Origin: Filobasidium wieringae
Lineage: Eukaryota > Basidiomycota > Tremellomycetes > Filobasidiales > Filobasidiaceae
NCBI GenBank assembly: GCA_001600055.1
Contig: BCIV01000016.1
Span: 1-64,000 of the forward strand
DNA: 64,000 nt
Reading direction: 5' to 3'
A program made the position numbers and the translations under genes. This document shows, piece after piece, positions 1 to 10,034 of the stretch; positions within the stretch are counted from its first letter, which is position 1, and each line of letters starts with the position of its first letter. The notes under the pieces are model-generated. The model worked only from the letters and a program-made list of their open reading frames with translations. It was not told the DNA's origin and searched no databases.

Positions 1-454
1 AGAGACTCTCACTTCTACTGCTTAGAGCTCGTTTCAGGCACTTTGAAGCGTGAGGAAACAGGAGGAAGTAGTGTACAAGGTGCACGACTCGTTTGGATAG
101 CTAGGAATCGAATACACCTTGTAACTAGACGCTCTCTACTGTACTACACCACGTTCTAACCCCTAACCCCTAAGCGCATCTAGACATACCTAACATGTTT
201 GGTTTAGATGACGTAAAAACAAAACCCACCCCCGGATCCCCCTATAAGTGCACGGATGTTGCCATTTTCACACGTAGAAGTTTGTTGAATTGATTCGATA
301 TTCGCTACTAGCTACGTATACACTTGTCGAGCGGCAGAGATATAAAATTGCAGCGGCATGTTCGCACAGTCCCAGAAGGGAGGCCTCATGCGCCGTTGTT
401 CGAGGTTGGATCCAGTGAGGGATTGGATAGACGTACAAAGCCGAGACAAGGTCT
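1..454. other. Left-edge region, no gene
   Basis: I see no supportable coding region here. The segment lies downstream of the stop codon of the minus-strand Gly-Asn repeat gene, so its right part is probably that gene's 3' UTR and terminator. Short ORFs on both strands overlap and lack family features. A telomere-like repeat at 156-174 is listed separately. Confidence 0.5.
156..174. repeat. Telomere-like CCCCTAA repeat
   Basis: Two full CCCCTAA units with partial flanking units are visible on the + strand. TTAGGGG-type repeats are used as telomeres in several Tremellomycetes. At this length the match could be chance or an interstitial remnant. It does not prove that the window start is a chromosome end. 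Confidence 0.4.
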
Positions 455-2300
455 CTACGAGGACCCGTTTCCGTTTCCATTTCCTACGAGGGTTGTGCCA
501 CGAAGGCTGGACGTCAATCGTGATCAGATCCGTCCGTTGAGGATGATGGCTTACCATTGCCGTTGCCGTTTCCTACAGAGGGAAGTGAGGCAAGGAAATT
601 AGAAGTTGTTCACGACGGTTATACGTGCTGCCTTGGTGCGATTACTCACCATTGCCATTGCCGTTCCCTGTTGTGAGAGAGGGAGCATAGAGGCTCAAGT
701 CAGCTACGACCGTGTTTTTATGAACAGACGTCACTACAGACCATTTCCGTTACCGTTTCCTACGCCGGAGAAAGAAAGGTGATAAGCGACGCAAAGGCCC
801 TGTAAGGGGAAGATTGTGCGTACCGTTACCATTGCCATTACCATTACCGTTACCATTGCCATTACCGTTGCCGTTGCCTAAATGAACCGTCGACCGCCAT
901 GAGCGACGAAGACTCGAAACATGAACTCTGAGCCTACCGTTTCCGTTGCCGTTACCATTACCTATGAAGTCAACGAGGTAAATGAGCGAAGGAACAATGA
1001 CGAGGAAAACGTCCCGTCGTACCATTGCCATTTCCATTACCGTTGCCATTACCAGAGCCACCGTTCCCTAGAGACGCGATCGCAATTGAAGACCTTGGTC
1101 CGATAGATTCAGACTGTCATCGCTTATAGCTTACCGTTGCCATTCCCATTGCCTGCGAGATAGGTGGATCGTTAGGGATTCGTCGATTCAAATGGCTATA
1201 GGACGTGTCTCGATAGCTTACCATTACCGCTCCCCGAATTCCCATTTCCTGTTTCACAGATGATAGTGAACGGTGTGATGAGTAAGCGGTCTTCTGCCTG
1301 GCAGCGAGGTTACACAAGAGTCGCTGTAGCTTACCGTTCCCGTTCCCATTGCCTGTTACGAAGCGTTCTGTAAGCCAGGTGAGAGCCAAGAGGAGTTGTT
1401 CCAAGGGACTCACCGCTGCCCGAATTGCCGTTACCTGTCATCGAAATGGCTCATGAGCAAGACATCGTGATTTTACGCAACAAATCAGACGTACCGTTTC
1501 CGTTTCCGTTTCCTAAAATTTTGAGTAGTCGAATCAGTACGACTGACCTTGCTGAGAGGAAACTAATCTGGCTTACCGTAACCGCCTCCTCCTGCTGACG
1601 ATCCGTTACCATTACCATTGCCATTACCGTTACCACTCCCCGCATTCCCGTTCCCGTTGCCATTTCCGTTTCCACTCCCCACGTTCCCGTTGCCATTGCC
1701 ATTTCCGTTCCCGTTTCCACTTGACCCAGCTGAACCGTTTCCATTGCCATTGCCGTTTCCATTTCCTGTTCCCGGAGTCTTTTGCCCTGTAGGCGATTTC
1801 GAGCCGTTCGAGTTGCCATTACCTGAGCCATTACCGCTGCCCCAGTTGTTGTTCCCGTTCGAATTCCCATTCTTACTGCCGACATTATCGTTCCCGTTAG
1901 ATCCTCCGTTTGCGTTTCCCGTATTGCTATTCCCGTTTTTTGATCCGTTCTTCGAACCGTCATTGTAGTTGCCATTATCAGAACCGTTGGATGAGCCTAA
2001 GTTCTGGTTGCCATTCTTCGATCCATTTTGAGAACCCGTATTATAGTTGCCATTATACGAACCGTTCCAGCTTCCCGAGTTGGAGTTCCCGTTCTTGCTT
2101 CCGTTCTTGTCGGAGCTTGATCTGATGGGAGCCAACGGACGCTTAATCGAGATATCGTGGGACGAAGTCGAGCAGCAAAGATGGGTGACTCACTTGGCCA
2201 AAGCGTTCACCGAAGGATCACGAGCTGGAATCGGGCTAGCCCATGAGCTTATAGTAGATCCTGAGACTACTGCGGCGATCAGGAGTTTGGAGAATCTCAT
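455..2300 (-). CDS. Secreted Gly-Asn repeat protein with 12 tiny 3' exons
   Basis: Fourteen exons, 319 aa. Exons: 2194-2300, 1577-2121, 1495-1512, 1414-1434, 1335-1352, 1222-1248, 1135-1152, 1023-1067, 938-961, 824-877, 742-759, 650-667, 555-572, 455-483 (stop TAG 455-457). Exon 1 starts MRFSKLLIAAVVSG, a classical signal peptide ending near WASPIPARD. Exon 2 holds tandem 13-residue units of the form NGSxNGNxNxGSx and then GNGN runs. Every later exon is 18-54 nt, encodes Asn-Gly runs, and starts and ends in phase 1 by splitting a Gly codon. The introns are 60-86 nt and are not alike in sequence. All junctions stay in frame through to the stop. The function is unknown. Low complexity and the signal peptide suggest a cell-wall or extracellular protein. 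It shares its repeat with the gene at 5302-5916. Confidence 0.85.
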
Positions 2301-3343
2301 TTCGGATGTGAAGAAGAAAGGCTGATGACTATCATGAACAATAAAGGTCGTGAGTCGGTATTCTATATGATAGAGTCAGAACTAGTTGAAAGTGAACCCA
2401 CTGGTCGATACGTGCTGTCACTATGAGTGGAGTTTGAGATAGTGGCTGATCGCAGAGCTCAGATTGGGAAAGCGGTCCTGGCTATATATCTCTCGATATG
2501 AAACGTTTGAGCGATGGCCAAGCGGATACCTAGGAGCATATTGATCTGCTGACCGATCGGACCGAGTACTCATACTACCCGTGCGCTACGGCCCGAGACA
2601 TTCTATCCTTGCGAGAAGTCCTCAATTGATGATCGATAGATGCAGGAAGCCAGGGTAGAATGGACGGTTGACAGCCGTTCGCGGTCACCTGACCGTTCCT
2701 GTTCGTTTCCTTGGAGGCCCGACCTGGGGAGTACAATAGAAGACGGGGAGGCAGGTACCATTGGTAAAGAGGTTGGAAGCGTTGGAGTCGAAGTGTAAAA
2801 GCTGTAATTGTTAACTTTTGAGATGAATTCTCGAAGGAGAAGCCAAAGTTTGTGAACGGCTCGCTCCACCGCACGAGGTCGATTTGCTTCCTGGAAGCGG
2901 AACCAAAGTTCGGAATCAGATCGATCGGTCGAGGCAAAGTGGCGCGCCTCGACGTAGGAAGCTTGGCAGAGTATCGTGAACAGTTCGCACCTCGAACAAT
3001 GCCAACCGGACATCCGGATGAAGATCATACAACCTCATATGATGGTATCATTCGGGATCAAGACAGTCCATCTCGCTCCCACAACCATGCGAATTCAGCA
3101 GTTGCGCAATACTGTTCATCCCGTGACATTGCTTCGCTATATGTCGGGTCCGTCAAAATCTGTTCAGTCTGGTGCAGTCCGCTCGAATTAGCAGTGTGGG
3201 ATCAACGACACTGGGAGCGGACAGTCCGGTCTGCTGCTATGTAACGATTTCGAATGTAGGCTGCACACTCTGCATATATTCCCTCACTCCGCCTATTGTT
3301 GGTAGTCTTGCTATCTGGTAACACGACGCAAACAAGATCATCA
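2301..3343. other. Intergenic, divergent promoter region
   Basis: This lies between the minus-strand start at 2300 and the plus-strand Gly-Asn gene around 3344. It should hold both promoters and possibly an unrecognised 5' exon of the right-hand gene. A hydrophobic Leu/Val-rich stretch in frame just upstream of 3344, after an AG at 3258-3259, could be the end of a signal peptide. The ORFs here overlap on both strands and show no family features. Confidence 0.4.
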
Positions 3344-4096
3344 ATGATGCACGACCGACCAGGCAACGACAGACCCCACAGGACCAACTCTGAGCCCTCG
3401 CGGGGTTCTGCAAATCGAGTCCCTCCTCATCACGACCCATACGGCTATGGCCATCGTTGGGGTAACGAACATCAAGGATCCTGGCGTCACAACGGCCAAA
3501 ACAATGGTCAAGGCAATCGAGGCGCGCATAATGGCGAATCCAATGGCAGGGGTAATCGTGGTTCGTACACCGGGAATGGAAACGGAAACGGGAACGGAAA
3601 TGGGAACTGGGCAAAGGATGGCAATGCCCGAGATAGTAACCCACGCAACGATCACAATGAACAACCAGAAGGTCAGAGCGCTTGGTGGAAAACGCTATAC
3701 GCAGAACCCTGGGGGACAGCGAACGGACAGAATAACGGACAGAATAACACAGGCACTGAGAACGGTTTTGGAAATGGAATGGGGTACTCCAGTACGACTG
3801 GAACCGCCTCGCAGAATGGAGTTAGTACAACAGGTACAATGGTTGTTATGACCTCGGTTCGTTTCGCTATGTATACGACGGGGCTAAATCGTTTTTATCG
3901 CGATATAGCGTCACTCTTAGACACCTTCACGTCAATTTCCTCGACCTCTCAGTCCACTTCGACACTAGCATCTTCATCTACTAGTCTAGTCCCCTTGCCC
4001 AGTTCAACGATCAGTCTGGCAACACGGAGCACGACCCATTTGACGGGAGCAGTCTGGCTATTGTACATTCTGATGTTCATGATGATGTATCGGTAG
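3344..4096 (+). CDS. Gly-Asn/Ser-Thr-rich putative GPI-anchored surface protein
   Basis: The open frame runs from ATG 3344 to the stop at 4094-4096. The N-terminal half is hydrophilic and rich in Asn, Gly, His and Arg, with NGQNNGQ-type and GNGNGN runs. The C-terminal third is a Ser/Thr-rich stalk ending in a hydrophobic tail (GAVWLLYILMFMMMYR), the layout of a GPI-anchored fungal wall protein. The true 5' end is uncertain: the same frame is open and hydrophobic upstream of 3344 (LLLVVLLSG), so a spliced signal-peptide exon is likely. An intron of about 3834-3929 would remove a non-repetitive stretch and join the repeats to the stalk in frame. It resembles its two Gly-Asn-rich neighbours in composition but lacks their 13-residue unit. 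Function unknown. Confidence 0.6.
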   Translation: MMHDRPGNDRPHRTNSEPSRGSANRVPPHHDPYGYGHRWGNEHQGSWRHNGQNNGQGNRGAHNGESNGRGNRGSYTGNGNGNGNGNGNWAKDGNARDSNPRNDHNEQPEGQSAWWKTLYAEPWGTANGQNNGQNNTGTENGFGNGMGYSSTTGTASQNGVSTTGTMVVMTSVRFAMYTTGLNRFYRDIASLLDTFTSISSTSQSTSTLASSSTSLVPLPSSTISLATRSTTHLTGAVWLLYILMFMMMYR

Positions 4097-5301
4097 CTTT
4101 TAAGGAATTGCCTATATTTTCAGCATGCCGACTGATCTCCGGATATGAGCCTTTTGTGGTTCATCTCTTCAGTTGGTAACATACGTTATTTCCTGCAAAC
4201 CAATCAGGAGACGTGTAACGGGGAACCTCCTCGATGAGGGAAGGATATCGGTGCTACTACTCCGACGAGACTCATGTACTGTGCGACCATGACGGCCTCA
4301 AAGGTCATTGACCCATAGACAAAGAGCATGCTCGCAAGGGGTGGAGCGGCGCCATTGACTTGCTTCCCGACACCTGGCAATTCCGCTTAAGCAACCAGGC
4401 ATTGAAACGATGAGATCAGGTGATCGACCGCCCGTTTCGCACCCGAGATAGCTCCCAAGGTTCATCCGTCTCGGCTCAATTGCCGCGTGCCCTTCGCATA
4501 AATACATAACGTCAGGCGATCGAAGTACGGTACCGAGCGGGAAGTCCGGATTCAAGATGGTAGCAAACTTGAGTTCACTTTGTATGGGGTATCCATCGGA
4601 AGTCCCTGTCGGATGTCCCTGATATCGCTGGTGCCTGATCAGTGAGATGAAGGAAGAGTTTTCATAGAAGTTTCATTGTGAGCTTGGGAGAAAGCCATCT
4701 GTGAGCCAACTCGCGCGAACAAGCTACCCGCTGCATCAGCGCTTAGTTGGAACGACGAGCGTCAGTGCAAATGAACGTGTGATGTACTCGAACCGAAAAA
4801 TGTCGCCATATGCTTGTGACCATCGGAAGCAAGTCATCATTCATGGTTCGGACGCATAGAAGACTCGTTCAACCTGGAATACCTACCCTGTACCCTCGGA
4901 AAGTGAGGTACAACCAAGCTTGGTATTCGATGTCGCCATATGCTCGTCATATTCGGAGGCAGGCTATCATTCATGATTCGGACGCATCACAAACTCGTTC
5001 ACATTCGAAGATTCGCCTTGTTTCCTGGTGAAGCCAGGCAGAACTCAGCTTGGTTTTCGACTGACGTGTTCCTTGCCCCGCTGAACGCTGTGTGATCAAC
5101 TAATCGAGGTCACCTGCACCTCGTCCGCCTATTACGGACTTTGGGAGTCGATGCGCTGGTCCAGAAAGGATAAATAGCGGTCAGAATCAGAAGCGTCGAG
5201 TCGTTCTTGTTTCCTTTCCTTTACTCAACTCACTCAGTCACTCATAATCTAACTCATAATCCAATTCAAACCAACCCAAACCGCCACCTAACTCATATAA
5301 T
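4097..5301. other. Intergenic region with a tandem duplication
   Basis: No gene is supportable. It contains the 130-bp tandem duplication listed separately and, at its right end, the promoter and pyrimidine-rich 5' leader of the secreted repeat gene at 5302. An AT-rich GGATAAATAG stretch near 5168 is a candidate TATA element. The only ORF of note, minus strand near 4298-4555, shows no family features. Confidence 0.45.
4801..5060. repeat. 130-bp tandem direct duplication
   Basis: Copy 1 (4801-4930) and copy 2 (4931-5060) are exactly 130 bp each, head to tail. Both begin TGTCGCCATATGCT and end GCTTGG-T-TTCGA, with scattered substitutions in between. The copies have diverged, so the event is not recent. 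They lie about 240 bp upstream of the ATG of the secreted Gly-Asn gene and may sit in its promoter. Confidence 0.85.
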
Positions 5302-5916
5302 ATGAAGTTCTCCGCTATCGCCCTCGTCGCTATCCTCTCCACTCTCGCCTCCGGTGTCATCGCTGTCCCCGTCGCCGCGCCCGCCGATGGTCTTGTCGTG
5401 TAAGTCTCGAGCTGTAAAACCCCACAACAGCTTTCACTGACTTACGCTACATGATACAGCCGAACTGACGAATATGTCAAGCCAGCCGTTGGCAATGGAA
5501 ACGTCAATGGCAACCAGAATGTCGGCAACAAGAACGGAAACAAGAACGGTAACAACAACGCTGGTTCTTTAAACGGAAATGTCAACGGAAACCAGAACTC
5601 TGGTAACAAGAACGGCAACGTCAACGGAAACGATAATGCTGGATCGGCTAACGGAAACGTCAACGGAAACCAGAACTGGGGAAGCAAGAACGGTAACGTC
5701 AACGGAAACCAGAACTCAGGAAACTTGAATGGTAACGCCAATGGAAACCTGAACACCGGGAACAAGAACGGTAACGCCAATGGAAACCTGAACACCGGGA
5801 ACAAGAACGGTAACGCCAACGGAAACGATAACTACGGCTCCCTCAACGGTAATGCCAACGGAAACGATAACTGGGGTTCCGGAAACGGCAACGGTAACGG
5901 CAACAGCAACGTCTGA
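5302..5916 (+). CDS. Secreted 13-residue Gly-Asn tandem-repeat protein
   Basis: Two exons, 5302-5399 and 5460-5916, give 184 aa. The N-terminus MKFSAIALVAILSTLASG is a strong signal peptide, with a likely cleavage site near GVIAVPVAAP. After a short linker almost all of the mature protein is about ten tandem 13-residue units of the form NGNxNGNxNxG[SN]x, where the variable positions are V/A, Q/D/L and S/T/W/Y. The protein has no Cys and no enzymatic motif. The same unit occurs in the minus-strand gene at 455-2300, so the two are probably paralogues. The 5' leader is CT- and A-rich, typical of well-expressed fungal genes. A structural or matrix role is likely. Function is not known. Confidence 0.9.
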
Positions 5917-6526
5917 GCGTCGCTCAGCCCGCGCTTCATTCTTCGCCTTCAACTGTCGCGAGCCGTGATGAGGAGAAGTCGATGGATCAGGCGATTTGTC
6001 GTTCCCATATTTTATCGTTCTGTGATGTGTTGTTCTGAAGGCAAAGGCCTCTGCGATTAGCGCAAGTCAGGATGGTTGCGAGCGCGTGTAAAATCTTGTG
6101 AAATTGGTGCTGTGTTTATTGAATATGTTCACTTTATCGAACCGTGCGTCGGTTTCATCGAGAGTCGATGAGGTCCACTAAGCTCCCAATGAGCGAGTCC
6201 TGTCGCATCGTCTATGACCCCATCTGCCTTTGTTTCTCATCATACATAGCAAGACGCGCGATCCTGAACGTATATCCGTCCACGCGCTTGCTAACGCCGC
6301 AGCCAGAAAGCACGTTCGAGGCAGATTCAGTGTTTGACTCCACAGCTTCGAGGTGTGCGATGCGATTCCTCGGTCAGAAGCTCCGGAAGTTTTCATTCTG
6401 GCCCAGATGTAAAGAGTGTTTAGAGTGTGATTAGTTGACCAGTTCTGTCTCTTCGACCCTGGTCTGATATGGGTGATCGACTATGCATCAGGCCTCCACT
6501 AGCGTACAACGGAACGGACATTGATC
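5917..6526. other. Convergent intergenic region
   Basis: The 3' ends of the plus-strand repeat gene and the minus-strand glycosyltransferase face each other here. I see no additional gene. The 96-aa plus ORF at 6144-6434 and its minus counterpart have no recognisable features. Confidence 0.5.
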
Positions 6527-8720
6527 TTACAGCTCTGGGACAAGCGGTTTACACCTCCCAATCTCGAAACAACGCCCAATCACATCCATTCTGTTTTCGT
6601 TGACGACACCTGCAACCTTCCCGGCATGGAGTCTCCAATTGAATCTCATCAAATCATCCACGTCCTTCATGACAGCGGTCCATGTCATTTCAGGGGGTAT
6701 ATATCGACCGATCGGCGTATTCGAGGCGACTTTGACGAGGTTTAACAACTCGGTGGCGTTCGATTTGTCGTACGTATAGACAAAAGGAGGACCGATAAGA
6801 GATGCTGGACCGTGTTGAGCGTAATTACTGTTGAGCAGGTCAGCATGTTTGGACCGCTGAATCGATTCGTAAGCCGCACTCACCCGTCGAAGAGGTTGTA
6901 TCCGGCCTTGACTTGCTCCCAATCGGCAAATTTCGGAAGAACTACTGGTGTACCCTGACACAGGCTGGTATAAACGGATGGCGATATGAACGGCCTCCCT
7001 ATGCCCAACATGACTTTCGATAACGCTACTTCGAGCTCGAACTCTTCTCTGGACATTTTCGGGACGACCGTGACGCCCTTGGGCACCTTATATCCCAGCC
7101 ATCCTTTAGAGCCGTCTTCCCGATCAGTTGCAACCGATATGGGCTGCAAGCCAGTGATATCGCTGAAATCGTCCCAAAGTGAAACGGGCGGAGCGGTATT
7201 GCCATCCAAAAAGTACTCGGCTAGTTTCGCGAGTACAAATACTCGGTCTTTCTTCTCTCTAAAATCGGTCGATGGTAGTGCAGAACACTCCCTCTCGATC
7301 GAGTACGGCATGTAGGTATGGTTCGGATAAGCGAATGGCCTGCGAGATATCGATTTGAGTGCGAAGATCGTGGCATCAACCTAGTTGACGTACGAGATTG
7401 TCCATTCAGATCCAAGCGGGTTCCATGAAAAGTCTTTCGGGGTAGGCCAGTATCCTTCTCCGGTTTTCGTTCCCCACTGTCAATTTGGTAATTGATTATC
7501 AGCGATCGGCGCCTGGTCATACCCACTAGCACTTACCCAAGTCAAACAGAACAACTTGTATAACGGTATAGTCCCGAGCTGCGTGCTATTCTGATTCAGT
7601 TCGGTCAATTGAGATTCGGTCCAGACCCATTCCTGACGGGGACCTTCCGGATTGCCCTTCATGCCTTCGGTCTTGATAGGGTTTCCCATCTCATCGATCT
7701 CGAGTGCCGGAAAGAGGGATTTGGTCGGTTTGAAGTCGATAGAAGAGATGCACCGGGGGTCAGAGATACAGGACAGTAGGTGTTTTTCTTCAGTAAGGAT
7801 ATGCGATCTACGTAGCCAGGCATATGATCAGTTCGAGTTGTATAGCACGGTGGTCAAATACTTACACCAGGTCGGGGACGGCAGAGTGTGCGGTGACCAT
7901 CCCCTCATATTCCGTAACGGAAAGAACGGTATAACCCTGTTCTTCCATGGCGTCGATCTAAGTTTGTGAAGATCAGCTAGCTGTCGCCTGCTTTCGATAC
8001 CACGACATACCATGCTGCTCAGCCAGATTGCTTCACCCGAGGTTCCAGCTTTCGTAAATCCCAGCCCCCAAAACCACCAGAATCCAAGTACTATCTTCGT
8101 GGTCTTTAGTGAACATCCGCCGGGTACGAGAGGTTCTGGATGTAGAGGGGAAAGAAGGCAGGTTGCCAATTTCGATAAAGCTTTGTCGTTCTTCTCGGTT
8201 TGATCGCCCCATGTCCTGGTGAACGAACGAACGTTCGATTGGATGAGCTTGGATGATTAGTGATGGGGTGATTGAGAACGAACCTGAAACTGGTATGAGG
8301 CTTCCATGCTTTTAATTGCCGAACCAATCTTAACCTCCAACAAGTCTGCTTCTGGTCGGGACCGGGTTGGAACCCTTCCGGTAGGTATTCCACGGCGCAA
8401 GAAGCGTCTTCAGAATCATCCTCTTCATAGGGAAAGAGTGGAAATAGAGCATGTTCCATTGATTTTTGCTGGAAGAAGGACCATACCGGTCGGTCTAGGG
8501 CCGTATCCTGACCATGCTGTTCAAGTAGCGATTCGCCTAATCTTCCCGGTATGTAACTGTCAACTGGTGCCTGCTGGGACAGTAGGTATGTCTGATGTGC
8601 TTGATGTAGAACTAGTAATAACGCTAGAAAAGCTAGGACGATGCGGTACCGTCTGACATATCGGACTGTCGATCTGATCAGAGTGTTAAGCGATACCGGC
8701 GAGGTGGAGATCTGGCTCAT
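6527..8720 (-). CDS. GT18 (MGAT5-like) type II membrane glycosyltransferase
   Basis: Seven exons: 8284-8720, 8011-8215, 7866-7957, 7537-7807, 7394-7476, 6884-7339, 6527-6827; 614 aa, all phases consistent. After about 30 cytosolic residues there is one transmembrane anchor (RIVLAFLALLLVLHQAH), the Golgi type II layout. The C-terminal part resembles the catalytic end of alpha-1,6-mannosylglycoprotein 6-beta-N-acetylglucosaminyltransferase (GT18): a nucleotide-sugar-binding region with GIGRPFISPSVYTSLCQG, then NYAQHGPASLIGPPFVYTYD, which parallels the animal SQHPYAEVFIGRPHVWTVD block, then YIPPEMTW. GT18 enzymes branch N-glycans in animals. Fungi rarely make complex N-glycans, so the acceptor here is unknown. 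The family call is fairly firm; the substrate is open. The gene upstream, at 8994-10034, is on the same strand. Confidence 0.78.
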
Positions 8721-8993
8721 TCTTTTTGGGGGACGCAGGGGTGGATTCGTCTGGGTGTGTAAGTTGGAGTAAAGCTGGCATCTTGCAAGTCGAGTGAATA
8801 TCGAGATCAATGGAATTCTATCTAGCTTGTCAAAATTCTCGTCATGATGAGCCCCACATCGACATCAATCTTTGTCCACTCGAGCTTTTTTTTGTTCGCG
8901 TGTTGGTTTTCTCGATATATCGCTCTGGCACCGAGGCAACTCATGCTCTTGGAAATCAATCGGATTACCATGGAATCAAAAGAAAGGTCATAT

Positions 8994-10034
8994 CTACAGA
9001 GTAACAACAACCTTCTTCGCCGAGACCCCCTTACGCTGTACCTCCATTGCTTCCTGAATCTTCCCCAGTCCATCCCCAACGAGCAAAGCTGTGGGTAAAG
9101 CTTTATACGATCCATCCTCGAGCGATTGCGGCAAGAATTCCCCATACAGCTTCTTGCTCTTGACGTCATCGTACCTCAAAGCAACCCCCTTGATAAAGTT
9201 GGTCTCCACGCCCGAGGGTAGTTCTTCCTTGTTCGGAAGGACGCAGGAGATAAAGAGTCTAGTACCGGGTGTAGTGGAGTCGATCAAGACCTGTGCGAGT
9301 TTAGGTGTTGATTGCGATTTGTTGGCACAGTCAAGAGCACCCACGATCGCTTGACCCGAAGTAGCGGCCTTCAGATCGTCCACGATTGAGTCGGATTTGT
9401 AATCGAAGACTTGAACTGCACCAAGAGCTTTGATTTGATCGAAGTTCGCAGGGGAGGCGGTAGCGTAGACCTTGTACCCTGAAGCGGTAGCTAACTGAAC
9501 GGCGTTGAGTCCCACCGAAGTCGCAGCTCCCCAAAGCAACAAAGCTCCTTTATCGACCGTGACCTTCTTCCCAGCCTGAGGCAGTTCGAGTTTAAGATCG
9601 TCCTCGTGATACAGTCCTACACTAGCCGTAGAGAATCCCAGAGGTACGACGACAGCGTCCTTGACAGAGAGGCCGTCGGGGATCTTACAGATTACGTTCT
9701 TGTGAACCAACGAATACTCCTGAAAAGCTCCTTCGCTAGCCCGTCCGGATCCTAAAGCGGTGCATTGTCCAATGACTCGATCTCCCTTTTCAAACCCCTT
9801 GACTCCATCTCCAACCTCGACGACCTCTCCAGCGACATCTTGACCGAGAATGAACGGGTAATTGAGAGGGAAGAACGCGTCGTACTGTAACATCCAGTCG
9901 ATAGGGTTGATAGCGATAGCTTTCACTCTGACGAGGATGAGATCGGGGTCAGGACTAGAGTAGGGAGCTGATTTGATTTCGAGTGGGTTGGCCTTCTCGG
10001 CGGTAATCCAGGCTGCTTTGTTTGTGGAGGACAT
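8994..10034 (-). CDS. Zinc-independent MDR oxidoreductase (quinone/enoyl reductase-like)
   Basis: Single exon, 346 aa. It is a medium-chain dehydrogenase/reductase with an N-terminal GroES-like domain (INPIDWMLQ, PFILGQDVAGEVVEVGDGV, KGDRVIG) and a Rossmann domain with LLWGAATSVGLNAVQLA, the AxxxVGxxAVQLA-type NAD(P)H loop. The structural-zinc cysteine cluster of classical alcohol dehydrogenases is absent, so it belongs with the quinone oxidoreductase / trans-enoyl reductase-like group. These enzymes reduce conjugated C=C or quinone substrates with NAD(P)H in the cytosol. It lies just outside the catabolic cluster and could supply a quinone or enoyl reduction, but nothing in the sequence ties it to that pathway. 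Confidence 0.9.
   Translation of the reverse strand: MSSTNKAAWITAEKANPLEIKSAPYSSPDPDLILVRVKAIAINPIDWMLQYDAFFPLNYPFILGQDVAGEVVEVGDGVKGFEKGDRVIGQCTALGSGRASEGAFQEYSLVHKNVICKIPDGLSVKDAVVVPLGFSTASVGLYHEDDLKLELPQAGKKVTVDKGALLLWGAATSVGLNAVQLATASGYKVYATASPANFDQIKALGAVQVFDYKSDSIVDDLKAATSGQAIVGALDCANKSQSTPKLAQVLIDSTTPGTRLFISCVLPNKEELPSGVETNFIKGVALRYDDVKSKKLYGEFLPQSLEDGSYKALPTALLVGDGLGKIQEAMEVQRKGVSAKKVVVTL

Noticed and set aside
455..1577. CRISPR-like array of short repeats with 60-80-nt spacers
   Set aside because: The regular spacing comes from GN-coding exons and introns. The repeat lengths vary, each has splice sites, and the surroundings are eukaryotic.
1618..1968. Plus-strand ORF of Pro-Leu-Pro-Phe repeats
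   Set aside because: It is the exact antisense of the Gly-Asn repeat exon. The minus strand has the signal peptide, splice sites and in-frame stop.
5442..5819. Minus-strand ORF with repetitive LPFLFPVFRFPL-like units
   Set aside because: Mirror of the 13-residue repeat exon at 5460-5916, which has a signal peptide and intron on the plus strand.
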